Source: an uncultured Spirochaetia bacterium
GTDB taxonomy: Bacteria; Spirochaetota; UBA4802; JAGODF01
Assembly: GCA_937967705.1 (NCBI GenBank)
Contig: CALCJG010000352.1
Location: 1-14,757, forward strand
Direction: 5' to 3'
DNA length: 14,757 bases
In this document: one piece after another, positions 1 to 6,274 of the stretch
How the letters are laid out: each line of letters begins with the position of its first letter
Numbering within the stretch: position 1 is the stretch's first letter
Notes under the pieces: generated by a model
The model's input: the letters and a program-made list of their open reading frames with translations, nothing else
Told to the model about the DNA's origin: nothing
Database searches by the model: none
Translations under genes and position numbers: made by a program

Positions 1-262
<262 letters not shown>

Positions 263-265
263 TTG

Positions 266-298
266 AAAACCCGAGATTAATATCTCGGGTTTTTTTTT
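266..298 (+). terminator. Rho-independent terminator of the rRNA operon
   Basis: A perfect 12-bp inverted repeat (AAAACCCGAGAT at 266-277, ATCTCGGGTTTT at 282-293) encloses a 4-base loop and runs into nine consecutive T at 290-298. This is a textbook intrinsic terminator. It starts about 10 bases after the 23S end, so the transcription unit closes without a 5S gene. Confidence 0.93.
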
Positions 299-813
299 GC
301 CTTTTCACGGAAAACACCATAAGGGTTAAGCTATAAATACCCTTGAGTTCTCCCTGACAGAGCAATAAGCCCATTTACAATATTATGAGGCAACAGAAAC
401 CTATTTCATTCCAGAGTTTTTTTACGAGTGAAAAATTAATGAAAATCTAGCCGACGACAAAGCGACGGGACTGACGAACAAAAATGATATACGTGGCGTA
501 TCTGCAGAATATGACGGTATATATTGTAAAAGCCCATATATGTATGGAATAGATGTATATATATACTCCGGGTTTGCATGTTATGAAATGTGAGCATTGT
601 CCAGGGATATTCTACAGTATAGGAACGGCTGTATACAGAATAGTATGCGCGATGAAACGAGCGAACCGCAAGAAAAAGAATCCCCAGTCTCCAACATGAT
701 TCTTTTCATGGAAAATATAATCTCTTTTCAAGATTAACCATGACCCAGAAGAATGAATGATTTTATAAAAACTTTAAAAAAAATATAAAATCAATGAGGA
801 AAATAATTTTTTC
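299..813. other. Gene-free, AT-rich spacer with several dyads
   Basis: About 515 bases without a supportable gene; ATG-started frames are very short and lack ribosome binding sites. I see no 5S, tRNA or known small RNA signature. It contains several inverted repeats: AAGGGT/ACCCTT (321-326 with 339-344); a perfect 12-bp palindrome GTATATATATAC (555-566); a bulged hairpin with arms TATTCT..GTATA and TATAC..AGAATA (608-642); and a 9-bp perfect stem AAAAGAATC/GATTCTTTT with a 15-base loop (674-706). These could belong to an unrecognised structured RNA, be regulatory sites, or be chance in AT-rich DNA. Confidence 0.6.
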
Positions 814-842
814 TTGGGAAATATTTAAAAATATAGTATATT
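814..842 (+). promoter_or_regulatory. Putative sigma70-type promoter of the dsrE2-tusA unit
   Basis: TTGGGA at 814-819 is followed after 17 bases by TATATT at 837-842, in strongly AT-rich DNA. This would start transcription about 25 bases before the ATG at 873. The -35 box departs from consensus at two positions and AT-rich DNA yields chance matches, so this is a plausible but unproven call. Confidence 0.4.
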
Positions 843-872
843 ATAAACATCTAAAATGTCTCTGGAGGAATT

Positions 873-1412
873 ATGGATATCGCAAAGCAATTGGAACAAA
901 TTAAACAGGAAATGGAGGAAATAAAAGACAAAAATAAGAACAAGCTATCGATGGTGGTTTTTAGCGGTGATCTCGATAAGCTGTTGGCTGCCTTCATTAT
1001 TGCAACCGGTGCAGTTGCTATGGGTATGGAAGTGGTAATGTTTTTTACCTTCTGGGCTACTCCAGCCATGAGAGATCAGAAGAAAAAGGGAAAGGGTAAG
1101 GATTTTTTTGGGAAGATGTTCTCCTTTATGCTGCCCAAAGGGGCCCAAAAGGTAAAACTTTCAAAAATGAATATGGGCGGTATGGGGACAGCCATGATGA
1201 AGAGCCTCATGAAGAAGAAAAATGTTCAATCTCTTGATCAGATGATAGAGCTTGCAGCCGAACTGGAAGTGAGAATCTTTATTTGTGAAATGTCCATGGA
1301 TCTAATGGGTTTTAAAAGGGAGGAGATGCTGGATTTCCCGGGAATTGAGTATGTAGGAGTGGCAAAGTTTTTAGCAGAAGCGGGTGACAGCAGTATACAG
1401 CTTTTTATTTGA
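873..1412 (+). CDS. DsrE2-like sulfur-relay protein (DsrE/DsrF/DrsH family)
   Basis: This 179-residue protein has the layout of the DsrE2 subgroup of DsrE/F-like proteins, which bind persulfide sulfur and pass it to or from TusA-type carriers. A charged N-terminal helix (1-25) precedes the core strand SMVVFSGDLDKLLAAFIIA (26-44), a hydrophobic stretch (45-60, VVMFFTFWATPAMR), and a Lys/Met-rich linker (66-115) with NMGGMGTAMMKSLM typical of the subgroup. The conserved cysteine segment FICEMSMDLMGF follows, with Cys138 as the expected sulfur-binding residue. The start is set by GGAGGA at 864-869 before the ATG. The hydrophobic segment leaves membrane association possible. TusA follows after 78 bases with no terminator between, so the two are probably co-transcribed. 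Family assignment is strong; the physiological direction of sulfur flow is unknown. Confidence 0.88.
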   Translation: MDIAKQLEQIKQEMEEIKDKNKNKLSMVVFSGDLDKLLAAFIIATGAVAMGMEVVMFFTFWATPAMRDQKKKGKGKDFFGKMFSFMLPKGAQKVKLSKMNMGGMGTAMMKSLMKKKNVQSLDQMIELAAELEVRIFICEMSMDLMGFKREEMLDFPGIEYVGVAKFLAEAGDSSIQLFI

Positions 1413-1490
1413 ATTATTCAAAGGATTATCTTAGTTTTATTGATGTTAAGTATTAGCGATTATGAAGAAATTTAATATGAGGTGATGAAT

Positions 1491-1730
1491 ATGAGTACGA
1501 TACAAGTGGATGTAAATATGGATCTGAAAGGTCTTGCCTGTCCTCTCCCGGTGGTTAAAGTGAGCCAGCAAATAAAGAAAATGACGGTGGGCCAGATTCT
1601 CATGGCCGAGACCACGGATCCCGGTGCTCATGCTGATTTCCCTGCCTGGGCAAAAACCAGTGGCAACGAAATCATTGAGACTGAGAGAGAGGGTAATGTT
1701 TCTAAATTTTATATTAAGAAATTGAAGTAG
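1491..1730 (+). CDS. tusA: TusA-family sulfur carrier protein
   Basis: A small (79-residue) cytoplasmic sulfur carrier. The family signature CPxP is present as GLACPLPVVK, with Cys17 as the persulfide-bearing residue at the start of helix 1. The usual beta-alpha-beta fold follows, with the second half matching VGQILMAETTDPGAHADFPAW, and the length equals the family norm (about 80). I chose ATG 1491 because GAGGTG at 1480-1485 lies at correct distance; the GTG/ATG codons at 1482 and 1485 overlap that site and would add three residues. TusA proteins receive sulfur from a cysteine desulfurase or DsrE-type donor and pass it on for tRNA thiolation, molybdenum cofactor or dissimilatory sulfur metabolism. 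The DsrE2 gene upstream favours a sulfur-trafficking or dissimilatory role over tRNA modification; that part is inference. Confidence 0.92.
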   Translation: MSTIQVDVNMDLKGLACPLPVVKVSQQIKKMTVGQILMAETTDPGAHADFPAWAKTSGNEIIETEREGNVSKFYIKKLK

Positions 1731-1782
1731 GGACGGGCTTCTAGTCGGAGGTATTAAGAACAAGATTAATTTATTCGTTTAT

Positions 1783-1826
1783 AAACCGCTTTTTCTCAGT
1801 ATTATATATAGAAAAAGCGGTTTTTG
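1783..1826 (+). terminator. Intrinsic terminator after tusA
   Basis: A perfect 14-bp inverted repeat (AAACCGCTTTTTCT at 1783-1796 and AGAAAAAGCGGTTT at 1810-1823) encloses a 13-base loop and is followed by further T residues. It separates the dsrE2-tusA unit from the cytochrome/iron-sulfur unit that begins at 1945, so these are probably two transcription units despite their related functions. The A-rich left arm may also let it act on the opposite strand. Confidence 0.88.
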
Positions 1827-1944
1827 TAAGTAAGAGATATTGTGTTCCATAAGTAAAAGGAAGTAAAATCTTTGAAAGGACGTCAGGTTGAAAAGTTGTA
1901 GTGTGATTATATCCTGATTCCATTTAATCATTGAGGAGAGTTTT

Positions 1945-2667
1945 ATGTGGGACTATATTAGTTACCTTGTCATGGTGCCCATGGTGTATGTGGCTTTTAC
2001 TACCCTTATACTGGGTATTATCTTTAAAGTTTATACCGTTTATAAATCCCCCTCTATTCCGGCAAGGCTGGGAGTATATCCTCAAGATGATATCACCCCG
2101 GTAGGTATTATCAAGGATTCCCTTTTCTGGCCGGTGGCTTTAAAAAAGAGCCCATTGCTATGGGGATTTCTCATGGTGTTTCATCTTGCCATTGTATTTC
2201 TTATCATAGGGCATATGGAATTGATTTCGGATTTTAGAGTACTGCAGATCATTCCGCATGATGTATTTCTGGGAGCCGGGGCCCTGGGAATGATACTGAT
2301 CGTATCCACGTTGTATTTTCTTTTCCGCCGTTTCCGATCCCCCTTCCGAGAAATATCCATCCCGGAGGATTATTTACTGCTGATCATTCTCTTTTTTTCC
2401 ATCCTCTTCGGCACCATATTCCATATGTCAGCGAGATACGGCAGCTATTCGGAGCTGGTTAAGATATCTGCGGGGGATTTCAGGGAGTATTTCATGGGTT
2501 TAATAACCTTCAAACCTGTGTTGAGCTATAAACTGGCACTGGCGCCTCATTTCATAGTGCTGGTTCTGCATGTTTTCTTTTCAAATCTCTTTATTATCCT
2601 CTTCCCCTTCAGCAAAATGATCCACTCCCTGTTTATCTTTTTCGCGATTTCATTAAAGAGGAAATAG
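1945..2667 (+). CDS. NarI/DsrM/HmcE-like cytochrome b membrane subunit
   Basis: This 240-residue integral membrane protein resembles the nitrate reductase gamma superfamily: heme b subunits that exchange electrons between the membrane quinone pool and a partner redox protein. Five or six hydrophobic segments are visible at roughly 9-30, 73-93, 105-128, 142-161, 198-222 and 224-238. Candidate heme-ligand histidines sit in the expected places: His80 and His90 in segment 2 (FH..IIGH), and His202, His209 and His227 in and after segment 5, ending in the family-like PFSKMIH. Length matches NarI and HmcE (about 225) better than longer DsrM proteins. GAGGAGAG precedes the ATG. The next gene begins 2 bases after the stop codon and encodes the iron-sulfur partner, so they form one complex. 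Whether it oxidises or reduces quinone cannot be read from sequence. Confidence 0.85.
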   Translation: MWDYISYLVMVPMVYVAFTTLILGIIFKVYTVYKSPSIPARLGVYPQDDITPVGIIKDSLFWPVALKKSPLLWGFLMVFHLAIVFLIIGHMELISDFRVLQIIPHDVFLGAGALGMILIVSTLYFLFRRFRSPFREISIPEDYLLLIILFFSILFGTIFHMSARYGSYSELVKISAGDFREYFMGLITFKPVLSYKLALAPHFIVLVLHVFFSNLFIILFPFSKMIHSLFIFFAISLKRK

Positions 2668-2669
2668 TC

Positions 2670-3923
2670 ATGGAAAACCAGAAAATTGAAGAGTTTAAGC
2701 AACTGATAAAAAGCCGTCTGAACAAACCCATGCGGTATTATCTTGATGTCTGCACGCGTTGCGGATTGTGTTATGATACATGTCACGCCTATTATGGAAT
2801 ACCTAAAAAGGAATATTCTCCCGTTAACAGGGCGGAAGTGGTTCGAAAAATTTATAAAAAATATTTCAGGCCCTCGGGGAAGTTTTTTCCGTATTGGAGT
2901 GATGCTACAGAGATTGATGATAATGTAATGGAGCAGGTCTATGAAGCGGCCTTTTCCTGTACAGGGTGCCGCCGATGCATGATGTTCTGTCCTTTTGGAG
3001 TCGACATGCCTCATATCCTTTCCATTGCAAAGCTGCTTTTAATCGCCAATGAAACGGCTCCTGAGGAACTTGTTATGCTGGCGGATGGAGCCGTGGAAAA
3101 GGGTAAAAGCATCGATCTGTTCAAAGAGGGGTACCGTAATGTCATCAAGGATCTGGAAACAGAGGTACAGAAAAAACTCAATCTCCCTTCATCGGAAAAC
3201 CTTATCCCTATGGAAAAGAAGGGGGCCAATATCCTTTATGTGGGGCTGTCCGGGGCTAATTCCATAGTACATCCTGCCGTAATCTTCAACAGCGCCAAGG
3301 AGGATTGGACGCTCAGCTATTTTGAAGCGGTTAATTTTGGCGCTTTTGTGGGGGATCCCGAAAAGATGCAGTTCATTGCCAACCGAATCATCAAGGAGGC
3401 CAAGGAACTGGGAGTCAAAGAGGTCGTTATCGTCGAGTGCGGAACGGCTTTCCGAATCATGAAACACATGATGGGAGAACTCCCTTTCAAGGTCAGCAGT
3501 ATCGTTGAGGTCATTCACCGTTATATTCGGGACGGTCGGATCAAGATTCGCGAGGGGAGCATCAAAGAGGCTGTTACCTATCACGATCCCTGCCAGCTGG
3601 GGCGGAATTCCGGCGTCTTTGACGAGCCGAGATACGTTCTGAAAAAGTTGGCCGGGGATTTCCGTGAGATGACACCCACGAGGGAGCTCAACTGGTGCTG
3701 TGGAGGCGGGGGCGGTCTGGTAGCCCTCGACAATGAAGAGTTCCGCATCAAAAGCGGGAAGGCGAAGAAGGATCAAATCGTAGCCGCGGGCGCGTCGGTG
3801 GTTGTTTCTGCCTGCGAAAACTGCATTCTGCAGTTGAATACGATCAATCAGGGCTATGGTCTTGGTGTGGAGGTGAAATCCCTTTCGGAGCTGGTTTCGG
3901 AGAATATTCTGACAGGAGCGTAA
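2670..3923 (+). CDS. HdrD/DsrK/HmcF-like iron-sulfur protein
   Basis: A 417-residue cytoplasmic iron-sulfur subunit of the heterodisulfide-reductase type. Two cubane [4Fe-4S] motifs open the protein: Cys28, 31, 34, 38 (CTRCGLCYDTC) and Cys97, 100, 103, 107 (CTGCRRCMMFC). A complete C-terminal CCG domain follows: Cys308 (HDPCQLGR), Cys343-Cys344 (NWCCGGGGG) and Cys382/Cys385 (CENC). These are the ligands for the noncubane cluster that performs disulfide chemistry in HdrB/HdrD. The earlier CCG repeat is degenerate, keeping only ECGTAFR around Cys257, as seen in DsrK-like proteins. Length is near HmcF/TmcB and shorter than typical DsrK. AGAGGA at 2657-2662, inside the end of the upstream gene, is its ribosome binding site. 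With the cytochrome b it should couple quinone redox to a thiol/disulfide or persulfide substrate; the substrate is unknown. Confidence 0.9.
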   Translation: MENQKIEEFKQLIKSRLNKPMRYYLDVCTRCGLCYDTCHAYYGIPKKEYSPVNRAEVVRKIYKKYFRPSGKFFPYWSDATEIDDNVMEQVYEAAFSCTGCRRCMMFCPFGVDMPHILSIAKLLLIANETAPEELVMLADGAVEKGKSIDLFKEGYRNVIKDLETEVQKKLNLPSSENLIPMEKKGANILYVGLSGANSIVHPAVIFNSAKEDWTLSYFEAVNFGAFVGDPEKMQFIANRIIKEAKELGVKEVVIVECGTAFRIMKHMMGELPFKVSSIVEVIHRYIRDGRIKIREGSIKEAVTYHDPCQLGRNSGVFDEPRYVLKKLAGDFREMTPTRELNWCCGGGGGLVALDNEEFRIKSGKAKKDQIVAAGASVVVSACENCILQLNTINQGYGLGVEVKSLSELVSENILTGA

Positions 3924-3943
3924 GGGGGGTGTTGGGCATAACG

Positions 3944-3983
3944 GGGATGTCCTGAAGGAATGGTCTTGTGGGCATCCCTTTAT
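3944..3983 (+). terminator. Possible terminator after the cytochrome b/HdrD unit
   Basis: GGGATGTCC at 3944-3952 can pair with GGGCATCCC at 3970-3978 (9 pairs including one G-U), with a 17-base loop, and TTTATT follows. The loop is long and the T tract short, so this is a weaker terminator than those at 266 and 1783, but it lies exactly between two units. Confidence 0.5.
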
Positions 3984-4003
3984 TAAAGGGCGGTATTTTA
4001 GAT

Positions 4004-4043
4004 ATTAATATATTAATTATTATCTAAATATATAATATATTTA
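4004..4043. promoter_or_regulatory. Two tandem AT-only palindromes before the outer-membrane gene
   Basis: ATTAATATATTAAT at 4004-4017 is a perfect 14-bp palindrome. A second perfect dyad with 9-bp arms, TAAATATAT and ATATATTTA around one central A, occupies 4025-4043. Their centres are about 23-24 bases apart, close to two helical turns, and they end about 30 bases before the start codon, overlapping a TATAAT (4031-4036) that could be the -10 box. They may be operator sites for a dimeric regulator, or chance symmetry in A/T-only DNA. I see no good -35 box. Confidence 0.35.
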
Positions 4044-4071
4044 AAACTTAAATAACTCAGGAGGAGGGTTC

Positions 4072-5310
4072 ATGAAACGTATAGTGTTGTTGATGAGTCT
4101 TATCATACTGGCGGCTTTTGCTGGGGAAAGCTTTGCAACCAACGGTATGAGAATGATCGGTTTTGGTCCCGTTCAGCGATCTATGGGGGGGACCAGTGTG
4201 GGAGTATCGCTGGATGCGGCTTCCCTGTTGACCAACCCGGCAGGGATGACGGATCTGGGCGGCAGAATTGATTTTGGCGCTTCCTATTTCAAACCGACAG
4301 TGGAGTACAAGGCAGCGGAGATTTCGGGTATGGGTAATGCTGTTGTTAACAACAACGGGCAGACCATAAAATCCGATCGCGGAGCATCTCCCATTCCGGC
4401 TTTTGGATTGATCATTCCCGTCAGTGACCAACTGAGTTTTGGTCTGGGAGCCTACGGTGTAGCGGGTATGGGTGTGGATTATGCGAAAAATCTGTACAGC
4501 AATATCACCTATTCTTCTTATTCCCAGATGCGTTTTGCCCCGGGGGTTGCCTACAAGGTCAACGATATGATTTCCCTGGGTGCCGTGGCCAATCTCATGT
4601 ATGCCACAATGGAGTTCAATGCGGGGAATCCCCCTACCTCCGGCTCGTATCCACAGCAGGCCCACATGGGTGCCTCCGCTTTCGGTTACGGGGGAACCGT
4701 GGGTGTCAAGGTGAAACCCGTCAAGGCGGCGGTCATCGGTCTTGCCTATGAAACCAAGAGCAAATTCCAGGATTTCACATTCAACACTGTCAATGGAACC
4801 GACAAGATTCGCTTCGATCAGCCTTCCTCGGCCACTGCCGGTCTTGGATTGATGCCCATCGACGGCCTTACACTGGCCTTCGATGTGCAGTGGATTCGCT
4901 GGACGGAGACCAACGGAAAGGACAAACCTGAATACACGACGAACAACAGCGGAGCTCTGCCCTGGAATCTCAACTGGAAAAACCAGATCGTTTATAAAAT
5001 TGGAATTCAGTATGAGGTGACTAAGATGTTTGTCCTGCGTGCCGGGTACAATTACGGCAAGATGCCCCTGGACAAAGACAGGGCTTTTGAGAACATCGCC
5101 TTTCCCGCCATTTCCGAGCAGCATTATACTGCCGGTTTCGGGATCAATTTCAGCGAGAAATTTTCCCTCAATGTCGGCGGGATGTATTCTCCGGAGGCCA
5201 AACTCACCGGGGATAATTCCGGATTTCCTCCGGCAGGTCAGGGCATAGCCTCCTATGAGACCAAGATGTCCCAGTACTCACTGGACATGGGGATCGCATA
5301 CAAGTTTTAA
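4072..5310 (+). CDS. FadL/OmpP1-family outer-membrane transporter
   Basis: A 412-residue outer-membrane beta-barrel of the FadL/TodX/OmpP1 family, which takes up long-chain fatty acids and other hydrophobic compounds. A signal peptide covers residues 1-22 (ending ESFA, cleavage before TNG). The family N-terminal segment follows: MRMIGFGPVQRSMGGTSVG, then SLDAASLLTNPAGM (NPAGM at 55-59), corresponding to the FadL hatch region. The rest alternates polar and aromatic residues in strand-like stretches and ends in YSLDMGIAYKF with a terminal Phe, the usual outer-membrane insertion signal. A strong GGAGGAGGG (4060-4068) fixes the start. It probably forms its own unit, between the weak terminator at 3944 and the clear one at 5330. 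The substrate is not identifiable. A run of seven G (4185-4191) spans codons 38-40. Confidence 0.88.
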   Translation: MKRIVLLMSLIILAAFAGESFATNGMRMIGFGPVQRSMGGTSVGVSLDAASLLTNPAGMTDLGGRIDFGASYFKPTVEYKAAEISGMGNAVVNNNGQTIKSDRGASPIPAFGLIIPVSDQLSFGLGAYGVAGMGVDYAKNLYSNITYSSYSQMRFAPGVAYKVNDMISLGAVANLMYATMEFNAGNPPTSGSYPQQAHMGASAFGYGGTVGVKVKPVKAAVIGLAYETKSKFQDFTFNTVNGTDKIRFDQPSSATAGLGLMPIDGLTLAFDVQWIRWTETNGKDKPEYTTNNSGALPWNLNWKNQIVYKIGIQYEVTKMFVLRAGYNYGKMPLDKDRAFENIAFPAISEQHYTAGFGINFSEKFSLNVGGMYSPEAKLTGDNSGFPPAGQGIASYETKMSQYSLDMGIAYKF

Positions 5311-5329
5311 CCGTTTTTTGATGCCCAGG

Positions 5330-5358
5330 AAAATGCCCGGTGGAATGCCGGGCGTTTT
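5330..5358. terminator. Bidirectional terminator between converging genes
   Basis: GCCCGG (5335-5340) pairs with CCGGGC (5348-5353) around a 7-base loop. AAAA lies on the left (5330-5333) and TTTT on the right (5355-5358), so it can serve both the + strand outer-membrane gene and the - strand lipase gene. It fills the 51-base gap between their stop codons. Confidence 0.8.
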
Positions 5359-5361
5359 CGT

Positions 5362-6267
5362 TTATCCCCTCAGAAAAGCCCTTGCCGCCGCTATCCCCTG
5401 TTCAAAGCCTTCCAGTATCTTTTTCTCATCCTGAGTCAGACGATCGACACGGAAATCGTCGGGGGGGTAGATGATCTGTATGTCCCTGTGTCGGAACTCC
5501 AGATCGTTCAGGAGCCGGTTGTATTCCAGATAGCGGTTATGCAGAGCGCGAACGAGACCCTGATGTTTGGGGTCCTTGTAATAAGCCTCATAGAGGGATT
5601 TTATCCAAAAGGATTCCTCCCTCTTGCGGTATCCCTTCTTTCTAGTAACAACGACGAGTATGTCCTTCTCCTCGAATCCCGCCTGCAGGGCCCTGCGATA
5701 GGGGATGGGGTCGAGGAGTCCTCCGTCCAGCAGGTGATAGTCCCGGTATTCCACGAATCCCCTGTAGAGGAAAGGTATGGCTGCCGTGGCTTTGAGGGCT
5801 GTAATGACGTCATCCCTGCGCGGATCGAGATAGATGGTTTCCGGTGTTCGGTTGGCGCCGCATTGGGTTGCGGTTATGAGCACTGGACAGGCCTTCTTTA
5901 ACCTTGCCAGGTCCAGGGGGTCATCCCCGTTGATGATGGTGTCCACCATCCAGTCCAGGTTGAGGATGTGTTTTTCCGAGCGGAGGATGTTGCTCAGCTT
6001 GATGAAATCTCCTGAAAGCAGCTTTGTGAAAAAGGCGTCCCGGGCGTGATGAATCTGACGGGCGGCATAGGCTGTTCCCGTAAGGGCTCCTGCGGAGGAG
6101 CCTATGATCAGCCTCCAGGGAAAATAACCGGCGTCGCTAAAGGCCTGGAGCACCCCTGTGAGAAAAATTCCCCGCATGCCACCGCCTTCGAGCACCAGTA
6201 CCTTCTTCCTGGGGGAACGCTTTCTGCGTCCTGTGAGCATTGATGAGATGAGTTGAAGAAGGTTCAT
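5362..6267 (-). CDS. Patatin-like phospholipase
   Basis: A 301-residue patatin-family acyl hydrolase with the complete catalytic set: oxyanion-hole glycines GGGMRG (28-33), nucleophile elbow GSSAG (56-60, Ser58), and catalytic Asp181 in LDGGLLDPIPY (the DG[AG] motif). The family cleaves acyl chains from phospholipids or related lipids using a Ser-Asp dyad. The first 22 residues are basic (GRRKRSPRKK) with a short hydrophobic start and no clear cleavable signal, so a cytoplasmic or membrane-surface location is likely, as in the RssA/YchK-type bacterial group. The ATG is 7 bases after the histidine kinase stop, with no strong Shine-Dalgarno, which suggests translational coupling. A seven-base G/C run (5461-5467) lies within the C-terminal coding part (IIYPPDD). 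Substrate unknown. Confidence 0.9.
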   Translation of the reverse strand: MNLLQLISSMLTGRRKRSPRKKVLVLEGGGMRGIFLTGVLQAFSDAGYFPWRLIIGSSAGALTGTAYAARQIHHARDAFFTKLLSGDFIKLSNILRSEKHILNLDWMVDTIINGDDPLDLARLKKACPVLITATQCGANRTPETIYLDPRRDDVITALKATAAIPFLYRGFVEYRDYHLLDGGLLDPIPYRRALQAGFEEKDILVVVTRKKGYRKREESFWIKSLYEAYYKDPKHQGLVRALHNRYLEYNRLLNDLEFRHRDIQIIYPPDDFRVDRLTQDEKKILEGFEQGIAAARAFLRG

Positions 6268-6274
6268 GGCGGAA

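Noticed and set aside
484..552. 22-codon open frame in the post-rRNA spacer
   Set aside because: No Shine-Dalgarno sequence and the length is what chance gives in AT-rich DNA.
299..850. Possible 5S rRNA or tRNA after 23S
   Set aside because: I looked for conserved 5S segments and for a T-loop GGTTCGA with acceptor pairing and found none.
2547..3014. 155-codon - strand open frame
   Set aside because: It covers the junction of the cytochrome b and HdrD-like genes in antisense and has no domain features.
4057..5124. 355-codon open frame on the - strand
   Set aside because: It lies wholly antisense to the outer-membrane gene, which has a signal peptide, strong ribosome binding site and family motifs; the antisense translation shows no recognisable domain.
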